DNA of 13,340 bases from JAFARZ01 sp035651595 (GTDB lineage: Bacteria; Actinomycetota; Actinomycetes; Streptosporangiales; Streptosporangiaceae): NCBI GenBank assembly GCA_035651595.1, contig DASRFJ010000272.1:1-13340 (forward strand). The letters run 5' to 3'. The translations under genes were made by a program, and so were the position numbers. A model generated the notes under the pieces. That model searched no databases, was not told the DNA's origin, and worked only from the letters and a program-made list of their open reading frames with translations. Every line of letters starts with the position of its first letter. The first letter of the stretch is position 1. This document shows, piece by piece, positions 1 through 5,493 of the stretch.

Positions 1-1
1 C

Positions 2-103
2 GCAATCGAGCCCACTAGAGCGTGTCACATCAATTGGCACATGCCCATGGATCTAGCTCCGATGCGACGCCTCACGATCGAAGCCACCTACGACATCCCG
101 TGA
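2..103 (+). other. Displaced native C-terminal tail and stop codon of the integrase ORF
   Basis: Joining the integrase frame at 13190 to position 28, as happens in the excised circle, reads on in frame through codons 26-28 to a TGA at 101-103. This adds 25 residues starting HINWHMPMDL and ending ATYDIP. The arithmetic closes exactly: 1835 nt from 11356 to 13190 plus 76 nt from 28 to 103 is 637 codons. In the integrated state this stretch is cut off from the integrase start and follows host DNA instead. It is a direct reading of the sequence; whether the tail matters for activity is unknown. Confidence 0.75.
7..27. repeat. attL: left 21-bp attachment-site direct repeat
   Basis: The 21 bases at 7-27 (core GAGCCCACTAGAGCGTGTCA, preceded by C) recur exactly at 13170-13190. 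Identity stops at both edges (T6 versus G13169, C28 versus A13191). With a serine integrase directly inside the right copy, this is best read as the core left by site-specific integration. The crossover dinucleotide cannot be placed by eye. No tRNA gene overlaps it. Confidence 0.88.
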
Positions 104-174
104 AACGCCGGCTCTCCCAGGGGCTCACGATAGAAGGCACGATCCAGCTCTAGCCCCCGCACCAGCACCCGGCA

Positions 175-207
175 GCGCGCCGCCAATCCGCCAGAACGGC
201 GGCGCGC
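175..207 (+). terminator. GC-rich hairpin, possible terminator after the integrase in the circle
   Basis: A perfect 10-bp inverted repeat (GCGCGCCGCC at 175-184, complement at 198-207) has a 13-nt loop. It starts about 70 nt after the displaced integrase stop at 103. There is no T tract, which is common for actinomycete terminators. Confidence 0.4.
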
Positions 208-214
208 CACCCGG

Positions 215-241
215 ATTACACAAATGTAATTACTGTGATTA
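215..241. promoter_or_regulatory. AT-rich overlapping palindromes, operator-like
   Basis: ATTACA-N4-TGTAAT is perfect at 215-230. It overlaps a second symmetric pair, TAAT (227-230) and ATTA (238-241). This is one of the very few AT-rich islands in the window and sits between two GC hairpins. It resembles a dimeric-regulator site. No adjacent gene shows which protein would use it. Confidence 0.35.
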
Positions 242-246
242 GTCCG

Positions 247-289
247 CGCGCCGCGCCGAGCGCTGGCGCGCTCGTCACGGCGCGGCGCG
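247..289. repeat. 12-bp perfect inverted repeat
   Basis: The arm at 247-258 pairs with 278-289 across a 19-nt loop. With the 175-207 hairpin it frames the AT-rich palindrome. Function unknown. Confidence 0.4.
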
Positions 290-565
290 GCTGCACAGCC
301 TTGCCCGCCGTCCCCCGATCCGCCGAGCAAGCAGCCCCGCAGATGGGTCCGCCCCCGCGCCGGCGGTATCCGACGCCGTGGAGAGCCGGCGCCGCGCGCC
401 CGCGCCGCGTCACGGCAAGCACCCCACGGGAGCCCCCGCAGCCCCAGCGCGGCGCAGCAGGGCGGGGGAGCACGCCCGGCGCTCCCCGATCCGAGGAGGC
501 AGTCACTGGTGGGAGATCCGCCCAGGCAGCCCCGGCCAGCCCGGCCCGGAACCGGATTGGCCGGG

Positions 566-880
566 AGCCGCCCGCTCCCTCCCGGGAAGCCGCTCAACCT
601 GTCAGGGGGTAACGAGGGAGCCCAGCAGACGGGAAGGAAGCCAGCCCTCTGCCGACGTACAGTGCCCGGTTAGGGTCATCTTGTCAACGGGCAGGGGAGA
701 GCCTGCGGGGCAGGTACAGCCGCCCGGCTCCGCCTCATTCCACCTTAACGCGGACGTTAAAGTGGACCCTTCCCCGCCGCCTGACCTACCCCAGCTCGCC
801 GCGCTTTACCTTGGCCAGGAACGCCCGCCACGCGTCCAGCTCGACGGCCAGGTGGCCGCGCTCAGGGCTCTTGCTGTCCC
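566..880 (+). repeat. Repeated block, copy A (matches 3960-4255)
   Basis: This block covers the last third of the orphan DUF397 gene plus about 220 bp beyond its stop. It is nearly identical, in the same orientation, to copy B. Two exact runs stand out: 61 bp (587-647 = 3981-4041) and 68 bp (813-880 = 4188-4255). Beyond 880 the copies are homologous only as DUF397 coding sequence. The high identity of non-coding sequence points to recent duplication or conversion. Confidence 0.85.
740..765 (-). terminator. Terminator-like hairpin after the orphan DUF397 gene
   Basis: Read on the minus strand, this is an 11-bp stem (one G-U pair) with a 4-nt UCCG loop, 20 nt beyond the DUF397 stop. Copy B keeps an 8-bp version with two G-U pairs at the same place, so the fold is conserved despite base changes. 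The stem pairs fully only in minus-strand RNA, fitting the direction of the gene. There is no U tract. Confidence 0.55.
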
Positions 881-983
881 TGATCCCCGCGACGGTACCG
901 GCCGCCGTGGTCCCCACCTCCACGCAGTCGCCGGTTGAGCCGCTACGTGACGCCTTACGCCAGGTCAGATCTGTGTCTTCCAT
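786..983 (-). CDS. DUF397 family protein (orphan copy)
   Basis: This 65-aa protein begins MEDTDLTWRKASRSG and contains the DUF397 hallmarks: W-R-K-A/S near the N-terminus, a C-V-E-V motif at about 20-23, R-D-S-K at about 35-38, and a C-terminal helix with W-R-A-F-L. I chose ATG 983 because it gives the usual family length; a purine-rich GGAAGCAGG lies upstream. DUF397 proteins are normally encoded right after an XRE/DUF5753 regulator and act with it, in some cases as the small partner of a toxin-antitoxin-like or sporulation-control pair. Here the partner is gone: only its last codons survive, overlapping this start. The last part of the gene lies in repeated block A, nearly identical to the DUF397 gene at 4161. 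It could still be expressed, but no promoter is obvious. Confidence 0.75.
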   Translation of the reverse strand: MEDTDLTWRKASRSGSTGDCVEVGTTAAGTVAGIRDSKSPERGHLAVELDAWRAFLAKVKRGELG

Positions 984-1024
984 CGCTCGCCTGCTTCCAT
1001 GAAGATGTCTTGAGTCTGGCTCCA
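965..1024 (-). pseudogene. 3'-terminal remnant of an XRE/DUF5753 regulator gene
   Basis: In the minus-strand frame ending at TGA 965-967, the last codons read WSQTQDIFMEAGERWKTQI. This aligns with the C-terminus of the intact regulator at 4343-5131 (WTQTQDLLTEAGKRWTI). It overlaps the DUF397 start as in the intact pairs (19 nt here, 13 nt there). Upstream of about 1025 the similarity stops and hairpin-rich DNA begins, so at least 250 codons including the HTH are missing. Confidence 0.6.
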
Positions 1025-1059
1025 CGTGTGCAGTAGAACTAGTATTCGTCGCAGAGAAA

Positions 1060-1096
1060 CGCCCCGCCCGTTGGAAATGATTCCACGAGCGGGGCG
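1060..1096. terminator. Two-part GC hairpin
   Basis: An outer 8-bp stem (CGCCCCGC with GCGGGGCG) and an inner 5-bp stem (TGGAA with TTCCA) surround an ATGA loop, separated by a small internal mismatch. It lies just beyond the breakpoint of the XRE remnant. It could act as a terminator in either direction; there is no T run. Confidence 0.4.
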
Positions 1097-1236
1097 CTCT
1101 GCCCGAAGGCCCGACGAGCTACCAGCGGCCAACTGCCAGAACCGCTAGCCGGAACTAGTGACCTCCGGATTCCCCTCGCGCGTGCCACGGAACCCTTGCC
1201 GGGGGCTAGTCGGTGCAAGTGCGCGAGAGGTTTTGT

Positions 1237-1431
1237 GTACCGCGCCGCTAGGCTCCGTGCGGACCTGTTAGGAGACAAGGGACGCGCGGCGCGGTACGCC
1301 ATGGCCTGAGGTGCCCGCAGCAAACCGCCGGAGCGGAAGGTCCCTCCTCGGGCACCTCAGGGGCTCTATGGAGTTGTGTGGGTCGCGCCCCGCCGCGCGG
1401 AAGGTGGGGGTGTAGGCGGGGGGCGCGACCC
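1237..1431. repeat. Three tandem long-stem hairpins in a 560-bp non-coding gap
   Basis: There are three perfect inverted repeats in a row: 1237-1248 with 1286-1297 (12 bp), 1305-1317 with 1349-1361 (13 bp), and 1380-1391 with 1420-1431 (12 bp), with loops of 37, 31 and 28 nt. The second and third loops both display GCGGAAGGT (1333-1341, 1397-1405), the core of the repeat array at 10437-10703. The gap from about 1025 to 1622 has no convincing gene. It could be a structured RNA, a protein-binding locus or stacked terminators. Confidence 0.6.
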
Positions 1432-1546
1432 TTCCCGCGCTTTGTCCGGCGTGGAGGAGGTCGTCCGTTGGGCTAGGCGGACACTCCCGGACAGCACGGG
1501 GACTTATCACGAATCGTGGTCTCTATGGAGCTATGCGTCACCACAC

Positions 1547-1575
1547 TAGACTAGATGTCTACCCATGTCTACCCA
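1547..1575. promoter_or_regulatory. Operator-like palindrome and tandem 10-mer before the GntR gene
   Basis: TAGAC-N5-GTCTA is a perfect palindrome at 1547-1561. It overlaps a tandem 10-bp duplication, TGTCTACCCA twice, at 1556-1575. The 9-mer AGACTAGAT in its centre (1548-1556) also occurs upstream of the second GntR gene (6173-6181). GntR-family operators commonly have GT...AC symmetry of this kind, so autoregulation is likely but inferred. Confidence 0.4.
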
Positions 1576-1609
1576 CGTCGATACCGATGCTCTGTGGTGG
1601 GTGGCTGAC

Positions 1610-1615
1610 TACGGT
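1610..1615 (+). promoter_or_regulatory. -10 element for a leaderless GntR start
   Basis: TACGGT fits the actinobacterial TANNNT -10 pattern and lies 7 nt before GTG 1623, the geometry of leaderless genes. No good -35 is visible. Confidence 0.35.
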
Positions 1616-1622
1616 CTCAGGT

Positions 1623-1856
1623 GTGGGCCTTATCGATCAGCCGGACGTGCCCCGGTACCGCCAGCTTGCCGACCTGGTACGGCGGCGGATCGATGACGGG
1701 ACCTACCCGCCCGGCAGCCGGATACCAAGCGAGACCACATGGGTTCAGGAAACCGGCTTTGCGCGGGATACTGTCCGGAAGGCCATGGCGCTGCTGATCG
1801 AAGAGCATCGGCTGTACGTCGTGCGCGGTCTGGGAACCTTTGTCAGCCGGGAGTAA
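1623..1856 (+). CDS. Small GntR-family winged-helix regulator
   Basis: This 77-aa protein is essentially only a GntR DNA-binding domain. Y-R-Q-L-A-D-L-V-R-R-R-I begins the first helix; P-P-G-S-R-I-P-S-E is the family turn; the recognition helix region has A-R-D-T-V-R-K-A; the wing ends G-L-G-T-F-V. No effector domain follows, so it cannot sense a ligand in the usual way; oligomerisation or DNA competition is more likely. The frame is open back to ATG 1533, but similarity begins only near residue 34 of that longer reading, and GTG 1623 has a suitably placed -10, so I prefer the short form. The second GntR protein in this element (5891-6124) has exactly the same length. Convergent with the BldC-like gene, with hairpins between. 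Confidence 0.8.
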   Translation: MGLIDQPDVPRYRQLADLVRRRIDDGTYPPGSRIPSETTWVQETGFARDTVRKAMALLIEEHRLYVVRGLGTFVSRE

Positions 1857-1861
1857 CGTAA

Positions 1862-1938
1862 CGAGCGCCCCGGAGGCCAGCTACCACACCGGACGCATCC
1901 GGGGCGCTCGCTCATCGGGCGGGAAGGTGAACCGCCCG
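1862..1938. terminator. Bidirectional terminator hairpins between convergent genes
   Basis: A perfect 13-bp stem (1862-1874 with 1898-1910, CGAGCGCCCCGGA) starts 5 nt after the GntR stop. A 7-bp stem (1916-1922 with 1932-1938) follows, and a weaker one runs to the BldC stop. Their position between two convergent genes supports termination in both directions. Confidence 0.65.
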
Positions 1939-1971
1939 GTATCCCCGGAAAGAGGTCAGCTCTCCGGGGGA

Positions 1972-2163
1972 TCACGCTTCGGTACTCCCGATCAGGGCTC
2001 GCACCTCTGCTTCGCGGTAACGCCTGTGGCCTCCCAACGTGCGAATCGATGTGAGCTTCCCGGCTTTGGACCAGCGCGTAACGGTCTTCGGGTCCACGCG
2101 GAACATCGTGGCTACCTCTGCCGGAGTCAGGAGACGTTCGGACTCCGGCGCTTCGGTCTTCAT
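1972..2163 (-). CDS. BldC-like MerR-type winged-helix DNA-binding protein
   Basis: This 63-aa protein has the core LLTPAEVATMFRVDPKTVTR followed by a lysine-rich turn and the wing G-G-H-R-R-Y-R-E-A-E-V-R-A-L. As far as I can recall, it matches the chromosomal Streptomyces BldC protein (about 68 aa) almost residue for residue across the helix-turn-helix and wing. BldC binds head-to-tail on direct repeats and times development; excisionases share the fold. Here it is probably an element-borne relative controlling element genes, or possibly a recombination directionality factor. Start ATG 2163 has AGGTG about 7 nt upstream and follows directly on the stop of a broken small gene (TAG then ATG), so the two were a translationally coupled operon. 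A second BldC-like gene lies at 5494. Confidence 0.88.
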   Translation of the reverse strand: MKTEAPESERLLTPAEVATMFRVDPKTVTRWSKAGKLTSIRTLGGHRRYREAEVRALIGSTEA

Positions 2164-2407
2164 CTAGGCACACCTCATGATCTCGGCACGGATGGATTCC
2201 AGGCGTGCCCGCTCATCGTCAGACAGCGTGGAGCGCGCCTCCAGATGCGCTCGCTCCAGACTCCAGGCCGGAGAGCGTCAGGCAGTCTAGGACGCGCTGG
2301 AGCGTCCCAGGATCTACGGGTACATGCGCCGGTACCTCCGGCCGCTCTGGCGTTCTCTGGTCCACGGCTATCCCCTCCGGTATTTCAAGCTCTTGGGGGG
2401 GAAACAC
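2164..2407 (-). pseudogene. Small gene of unknown function broken by a 7-bp tandem duplication
   Basis: From GTG 2407 the frame gives ...VDPGTLQRVLDCLTLSGLE and then degenerates, stopping after 62 codons. In the +1 frame the stretch just before the BldC start is clearly helical and charged (ERAHLEARSTLSDDERARL, then ESIRAEIMRCA) and stops at 2164-2166, touching the BldC ATG. The switch falls on CTCCAGACTCCAG (2254-2266), a 7-bp tandem duplication. Removing one unit joins both halves into a single protein of about 78 aa reading GLERAHLEARS across the join. The other BldC-like gene is also preceded by a 77-aa gene, so this was probably its counterpart. A G7 run lies near the start (2395-2401). 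The duplication could be a permanent lesion, reversible slippage or an assembly error. Confidence 0.6.
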
Positions 2408-2424
2408 TTACCGCTGCAACAGCC

Positions 2425-2523
2425 TTACAAGGGCGGCACGCGCTTTCCCCAGTAGCCACCGTGCCAGGCCAGAGCTACCGTAGGAAGTGACCGGGCGTGA
2501 TCTAGCAAACGCTCAGCGATCAC
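2425..2523 (-). CDS. Possible 32-aa small protein
   Basis: GTG 2523 opens a short frame (VIAERLLDHARSLPTVALAW, then HGGYWGKRVPPL) ending at TAA 2425-2427, 17 nt before the GTG of the broken gene. The composition is balanced and it would head the small-gene/BldC operon, which is why I list it. No clear Shine-Dalgarno is seen and its start is only 28 bp from the divergent XRE start. I do not recognise a family. Confidence 0.35.
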   Translation of the reverse strand: MIAERLLDHARSLPTVALAWHGGYWGKRVPPL

Positions 2524-2551
2524 TTGCAAACCGCGCAAATACGAGGGACAG

Positions 2552-3385
2552 ATGCCAGCACCCAAGCCTCTCGATCCAGGAGCGTCGCCTCAGCATTTCT
2601 TCGGGGCTGAGTTCCGGCGTGCGCGCGAGGTGGCCGGTATCAAGCAAGGCGAGTTCGCGGCCACCGTGCCCTGTGACACCGCGACGGTATCGAGGGTTGA
2701 AATGGGTGTGCTCGTCCCCAGTGACGCGTTCATTGACGCGACGCGGCGAGCGTTCCCAGAGCTTGACTGGCTGGTCAGGTTCTTTGACGCGTCGCACAGA
2801 TGGCACAACGGCCCGATTCCGAGATGGCTAGAAGCATGGCTGGCGGCCGAAGGCGAGGCGACAGAGCTGCGCATCTGGCAGCCGCTGATCGTGCCCGGAC
2901 TACTCCAGACACCGGAGTATGCACGAGCGTTGCTGCTCGCTGGCCAGACCAACACCTCCGACGAGGCAATCAGCGCGCAGGTAACCGCGAGGCTGGCGCG
3001 TCAGAGCATCTTTGACAAGCCAGACCCCCCGAATGTGCTCGTCGTCCTAGATCAGGCGGTACTTCACCGGCTGATCGGTTCGCCTAAGATCATGAGCGAT
3101 CAGCTAGCCCAGGTGGCGGACCTGTCGGCTAGGCCATTCGTATCGGTACAGGTGATTCCGGCTAGCGGCGGGGCGCATGCCGGGCTCGCGGGGAGTTTCA
3201 TGGTGGCTAGCTCGCCTGGTCACGCGGACGTGGGACACGTTGACGCGGTGGAAGATCAGACGATTGACCGGTCAGAGCTAGTCCGCAAGATGTCCATAGC
3301 GTTCGAACGTCTGAGAGGTGACGCGCTACCCCGCAACGCGTCCCGAGACTTGATACAGAAGGTGGCAGAGCAATGGACCACATAA
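2552..3385 (+). CDS. XRE-family regulator with C-terminal DUF5753 domain
   Basis: This 277-aa protein has an N-terminal helix-turn-helix at about residues 18-70 (F-R-R-A-R-E then T-V-S-R-V-E-M-G). DUF5753 follows, recognised by W-Q-P-L-I-V-P-G-L-L-Q-T-P-E-Y-A-R at about 109-125, V-T-A-R-L-A-R-Q-S and the S-V-Q-V-I-P segment. The length is normal for the family (270-290 aa). GAGGGA lies just upstream of ATG 2552. These proteins are cytoplasmic DNA-binding regulators that work with the DUF397 protein encoded immediately downstream. Here the DUF397 start overlaps by 13 nt, implying translational coupling. The likely role is control of element genes, or an antitoxin-like function; targets cannot be inferred from sequence alone. 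Confidence 0.92.
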   Translation: MPAPKPLDPGASPQHFFGAEFRRAREVAGIKQGEFAATVPCDTATVSRVEMGVLVPSDAFIDATRRAFPELDWLVRFFDASHRWHNGPIPRWLEAWLAAEGEATELRIWQPLIVPGLLQTPEYARALLLAGQTNTSDEAISAQVTARLARQSIFDKPDPPNVLVVLDQAVLHRLIGSPKIMSDQLAQVADLSARPFVSVQVIPASGGAHAGLAGSFMVASSPGHADVGHVDAVEDQTIDRSELVRKMSIAFERLRGDALPRNASRDLIQKVAEQWTT

Positions 3386-3828
3386 ACCTGATCTGGCGTA
3401 AGGCCAGGGCGAGCGGCAACGGCGGCGCTAACTGTGTTGAAGTAGCGTTCGATTCAACCAATTCCGCGGTCGGTCTCATTCGAGACTCTAAGCGACCTGA
3501 AGCCGGGCACCTCACGAGCACACCGCAGGCGTTCGCGGCGCTCGTCGCAGCGATCAAGGCCGGCCGTTTCGAAGAACGCTTAGGGACCAATAACGAAGCA
3601 AGGGGGCTGATCGGAAACCGGTGCACTGATCGGCCCCTCTTCCGGCATGGCCGCCCCTTGCACGTGGCCGCCCGCGCCGTCACAGCCGCCGTGCTCTGCC
3701 TGCATGTGCTCCCAATCATCGGGGGGCAGACAGCCGCGCCCGCGCTCGTCGCCGGGATCACGCTGTGGTGGCTGCTGACTGCCCGCGCCGACCTCGCACC
3801 CTCCCTGGACGGTAGGCACCAGCGATGA
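3373..3828 (+). CDS. DUF397 domain fused to a two-helix membrane tail derived from the transfer operon
   Basis: Residues 1-67 are a complete DUF397 domain (L-I-W-R-K-A, C-V-E-V-A, I-R-D-S-K-R-P). The usual stop at about 65 residues is absent. After a short linker, the protein continues from about residue 91 (RHGRPLHVAARAVTAAV) into a near copy of the C-terminus of the J-domain protein at 9625-10143, including both hydrophobic segments (P-I-I-G-G and the segment ending L-W-W-L-L). The join is in frame, giving 151 aa. At the DNA level the tail is part of the 3646-3923 duplication. If made, it would tether a DUF397 domain to the membrane. It may equally be an accidental read-through in which only the first 67 residues matter. 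I know of no described DUF397 protein of this form. Confidence 0.7.
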   Translation: MDHINLIWRKARASGNGGANCVEVAFDSTNSAVGLIRDSKRPEAGHLTSTPQAFAALVAAIKAGRFEERLGTNNEARGLIGNRCTDRPLFRHGRPLHVAARAVTAAVLCLHVLPIIGGQTAAPALVAGITLWWLLTARADLAPSLDGRHQR

Positions 3829-3923
3829 CCGCCACCCGTCCCGCCCCGCGCAGGCCGCGCACAGTGCCTGCACAGGCGCCGGCCCGTTCCCGTGTGCGGG
3901 CACTGTGCGCCCCTGCCGGGGCG
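3646..3923 (+). repeat. Second copy of the 3' end of the transfer operon (matches 9973-10246)
   Basis: This 278-bp segment matches the 274 bp covering the membrane tail, stop and first downstream hairpin of the J-domain gene, in the same orientation. The 4-nt length difference lies in the hairpin loop. An 18-bp stem at 3857-3874 with 3893-3910 has one T-G wobble; the equivalent stem at 10185-10234 also has one wobble but at another pair. After the segment, DNA runs about 40 bp to repeated block B. From 3829 to 4160 I see no intact gene. Confidence 0.8.
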
Positions 3924-3959
3924 GCAGTTCACGCACCCCCGCTGACTGGCTAATAGGCG

Positions 3960-4255
3960 GGCCGCCCGCTCCCTCCCGGAAAGCCGCTCAACCTGTCAGG
4001 GGGTAACGAGGGAGCCCAGCAGACGGGAAGGAAGCCAGCCCCTGCCCACGTACAGTGCCCGGTTAGGGTCACCTTGTCAACGGGGCAGGTGCAGCCGCCC
4101 GGCTCTGCCTGATTTCACCCTAACGCCGACTTTAAAGTGGACTCTTCCCCGCCGCCTCACTTACCCCAGCTCACCGCGCTTCACGTCGGCCAGGAACGCC
4201 CGCCACGCGTCCAGCTCGACGGCCAGGTGGCCGCGCTCAGGGCTCTTGCTGTCCC
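3960..4255 (+). repeat. Repeated block, copy B (matches 566-880)
   Basis: This is the 3' end and downstream flank of the DUF397 gene at 4161, nearly identical to copy A. Here the flank abuts the transfer-operon remnant, whereas copy A abuts unrelated left-end DNA. Confidence 0.85.
4116..4139 (-). terminator. Terminator-like hairpin after the second DUF397 gene
   Basis: In minus-strand RNA, CACUUUAA pairs with UUAGGGUG (8 bp, two G-U pairs) across an 8-nt loop, 22 nt after the stop. It is the counterpart of 740-765. There is no U tract. Confidence 0.4.
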
Positions 4256-4355
4256 GCACCATGCCGGCAGCGCACCCGTCCGCTTCGTACGCGACTTCGA
4301 CGCAACCACCATTCGAGGCGCTGGCCTTAGCCTTTCGCCAGGTCATATCGTCCAT
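4161..4355 (-). CDS. DUF397 family protein paired with the divergent XRE regulator
   Basis: The 64-aa protein starts MDDMTWRKAKAS and has C-V-E-V-A, V-R-D-S-K-S-P-E-R and a W-R-A-F-L helix near the end. Its start overlaps the stop of the upstream XRE/DUF5753 gene by 13 nt, the same overlap as in the 2552/3373 pair. The last 22 residues are almost those of the orphan DUF397 protein (786-983). It is expected to act with its own XRE partner. Which of the three DUF397 proteins talks to which regulator is open; their shared C-termini make cross-talk possible. Confidence 0.88.
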   Translation of the reverse strand: MDDMTWRKAKASASNGGCVEVAYEADGCAAGMVRDSKSPERGHLAVELDAWRAFLADVKRGELG

Positions 4356-5131
4356 CGTTTACCTGCCTCTGTGAGAAGATCTTGGGTCTGTGTCCACGGT
4401 AGCGCGTCCGCACGCAAGCCATCGAACACGCGGACAGCCCGCGCGATCACGTCATGATCGGTGTAGACACCGCCTTTGACAATCGAATCGGTGAAGGCCG
4501 CTACGTCGGTTGTATCTTCGGTGCTGATGGCGAACGCACCGCCTAGCGCACCAGCTACGCCGGGGGTATCCGGCACGATCTGGATTGTGACAGACGGTCG
4601 GGTACCAGCGCTCAGAAGGTATTCCATCTGCTCTGCCATGACGGACGCGTCGCCTACCTCGCGGTTCAGCACCGATCCGAGGATCACGACACGTAGTTCG
4701 GCGCGGTCTAGTACGGACTGCCGTTCGAGCCGTTTCGAGAGACTAGCGTCCGCACTGGCACTGTCCGGTTTCCAGGTCAGAACCGCGCGTGCGTAGCTTT
4801 CGGTCTGGATCAGGCCAGGCACCAGCAAGGGCTCGAACCACCTGATCAGCGTTGCGCGCGGTTCGAAGTCATCTGCCCACTTGGCGAACCAAGATCGCGG
4901 GGACCTGGCACGGTGCGCTAGCTCGGTGAGCTTCACCAGGTCCGCGCCCGTTGCTTCCGCCCATGCGGTCAGTACCGCGTCACTAGGTACCGGCTGCCGG
5001 GCGCTCTCAGCTTTGCTCACCACAGACCGGCTTACGGTCATCTGCTTCGCCAGCCTCGCATGTGACCCGTAACCAGCGTCGCTACGCGCCTGACTGAGCA
5101 TCTGCGCTAGCTGCTCTCGCGGTGCCGCCAT
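4343..5131 (-). CDS. XRE-family regulator with C-terminal DUF5753 domain (second copy)
   Basis: This 262-aa protein has a helix-turn-helix at about residues 10-60 (A-R-L-A-K-Q-M-T-V-S-R-S-V-V-S-K-A-E-S). DUF5753 follows with W-F-E-P-L-L-V-P-G-L-I-Q-T-E-S-Y-A-R, the R-L-E-R-Q-S motif and V-T-I-Q-I-V-P. The frame is open to 5182, but ATG 5131 has GGGAGG 8 nt upstream and gives the usual family N-terminus, so I use it. It is clearly paralogous to, not a copy of, the 2552-3385 protein; their HTH recognition helices differ, so they probably bind different sites. It is divergent from the small gene at 5256, with a 124-bp intergenic region that should hold both promoters. Confidence 0.92.
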   Translation of the reverse strand: MAAPREQLAQMLSQARSDAGYGSHARLAKQMTVSRSVVSKAESARQPVPSDAVLTAWAEATGADLVKLTELAHRARSPRSWFAKWADDFEPRATLIRWFEPLLVPGLIQTESYARAVLTWKPDSASADASLSKRLERQSVLDRAELRVVILGSVLNREVGDASVMAEQMEYLLSAGTRPSVTIQIVPDTPGVAGALGGAFAISTEDTTDVAAFTDSIVKGGVYTDHDVIARAVRVFDGLRADALPWTQTQDLLTEAGKRWTI

Positions 5132-5255
5132 GTTGCGAACCTCCCGTAACAGCGTTCCCTGTTGGGTCGGTAATCGGATCACTACTGGCTGATTATGTCT
5201 CGTCGCTGCCAGGGTTGCTAGTGATCAAGCACCGACCACCGGGAGGGACGCTGAT

Positions 5256-5489
5256 ATGGCTGGCCTCGGGCAACTCACCACCGGAGAACTGAAGCGCGCT
5301 GAAGACGCCTGTGCGCTCCTCATGGGCCTGTACACGGACCACGCCGCGTTCGGCCGCGATACGTTCATCAAGATCGAGACGCTCTGGGCGGATATCCAGG
5401 GCACGCAGCAGACCCACATGGCCAATGACCGCCGGGCCAGGGTCGCGGCAGCGGCGAAGCGCGCGACAACTCTGCCCACCACGGCGTGA
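5256..5489 (+). CDS. Small hypothetical protein upstream of a BldC-like gene
   Basis: The 77-aa protein (MAGLGQLTTGELKRAEDACA...) has strong G/C third-position bias, no Cys-rich or membrane segment, and looks mainly helical. ATG 5256 is preceded by GGGAGGGA. It is followed after only 4 nt by the BldC-like gene, so they form an operon. The broken gene before the other BldC-like gene has about the same reconstructed length and a loosely similar pattern (G-x-L-x-R near residue 10-40, a closing helix), but I would not claim homology without an alignment. Function unknown. Confidence 0.65.
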   Translation: MAGLGQLTTGELKRAEDACALLMGLYTDHAAFGRDTFIKIETLWADIQGTQQTHMANDRRARVAAAAKRATTLPTTA

Positions 5490-5493
5490 CGGC

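Larger units (their letters stand above)
104..739. other. Left-end non-coding region
   Basis: Open frames exist on both strands here, but their translations are Arg/Ala/Pro/Gly-rich with no recognisable domain, and they run through hairpins. I see no gene. The stretch holds two GC-rich hairpins (175-207, 247-289) around an AT-rich palindrome, a small 7-bp stem (465-471 with 481-487), and the start of the repeated block at 566. In the circle it lies directly downstream of the integrase gene. Confidence 0.5.

Noticed and set aside
7..27. tRNA 3' end as the attachment site
   Set aside because: No T-arm or acceptor-stem pattern surrounds either copy, and serine integrases usually do not use tRNA genes.
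88..597. 169-codon open frame on the minus strand at the left end
   Set aside because: Arg/Gly/Ala/Pro-rich translation without domain signatures, crosses hairpins, and high-GC DNA gives such frames by chance.
378..938. 186-codon plus-strand frame over block A
   Set aside because: Antisense to the DUF397 gene and crosses its terminator hairpin; the similarity to the frame at 4137 only reflects the DNA duplication.
3207..3932. 241-codon minus-strand frame opposite the XRE and DUF397 genes
   Set aside because: Antisense shadow of three well-supported features with no domain of its own.
4051..4080. TTGACA on the minus strand at 4080-4075, and again at 687-682, as a promoter
   Set aside because: The -10 position (CACTGT/ACTGTA) is weak and it points into non-coding or remnant DNA. 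Its conservation is explained by the block duplication.
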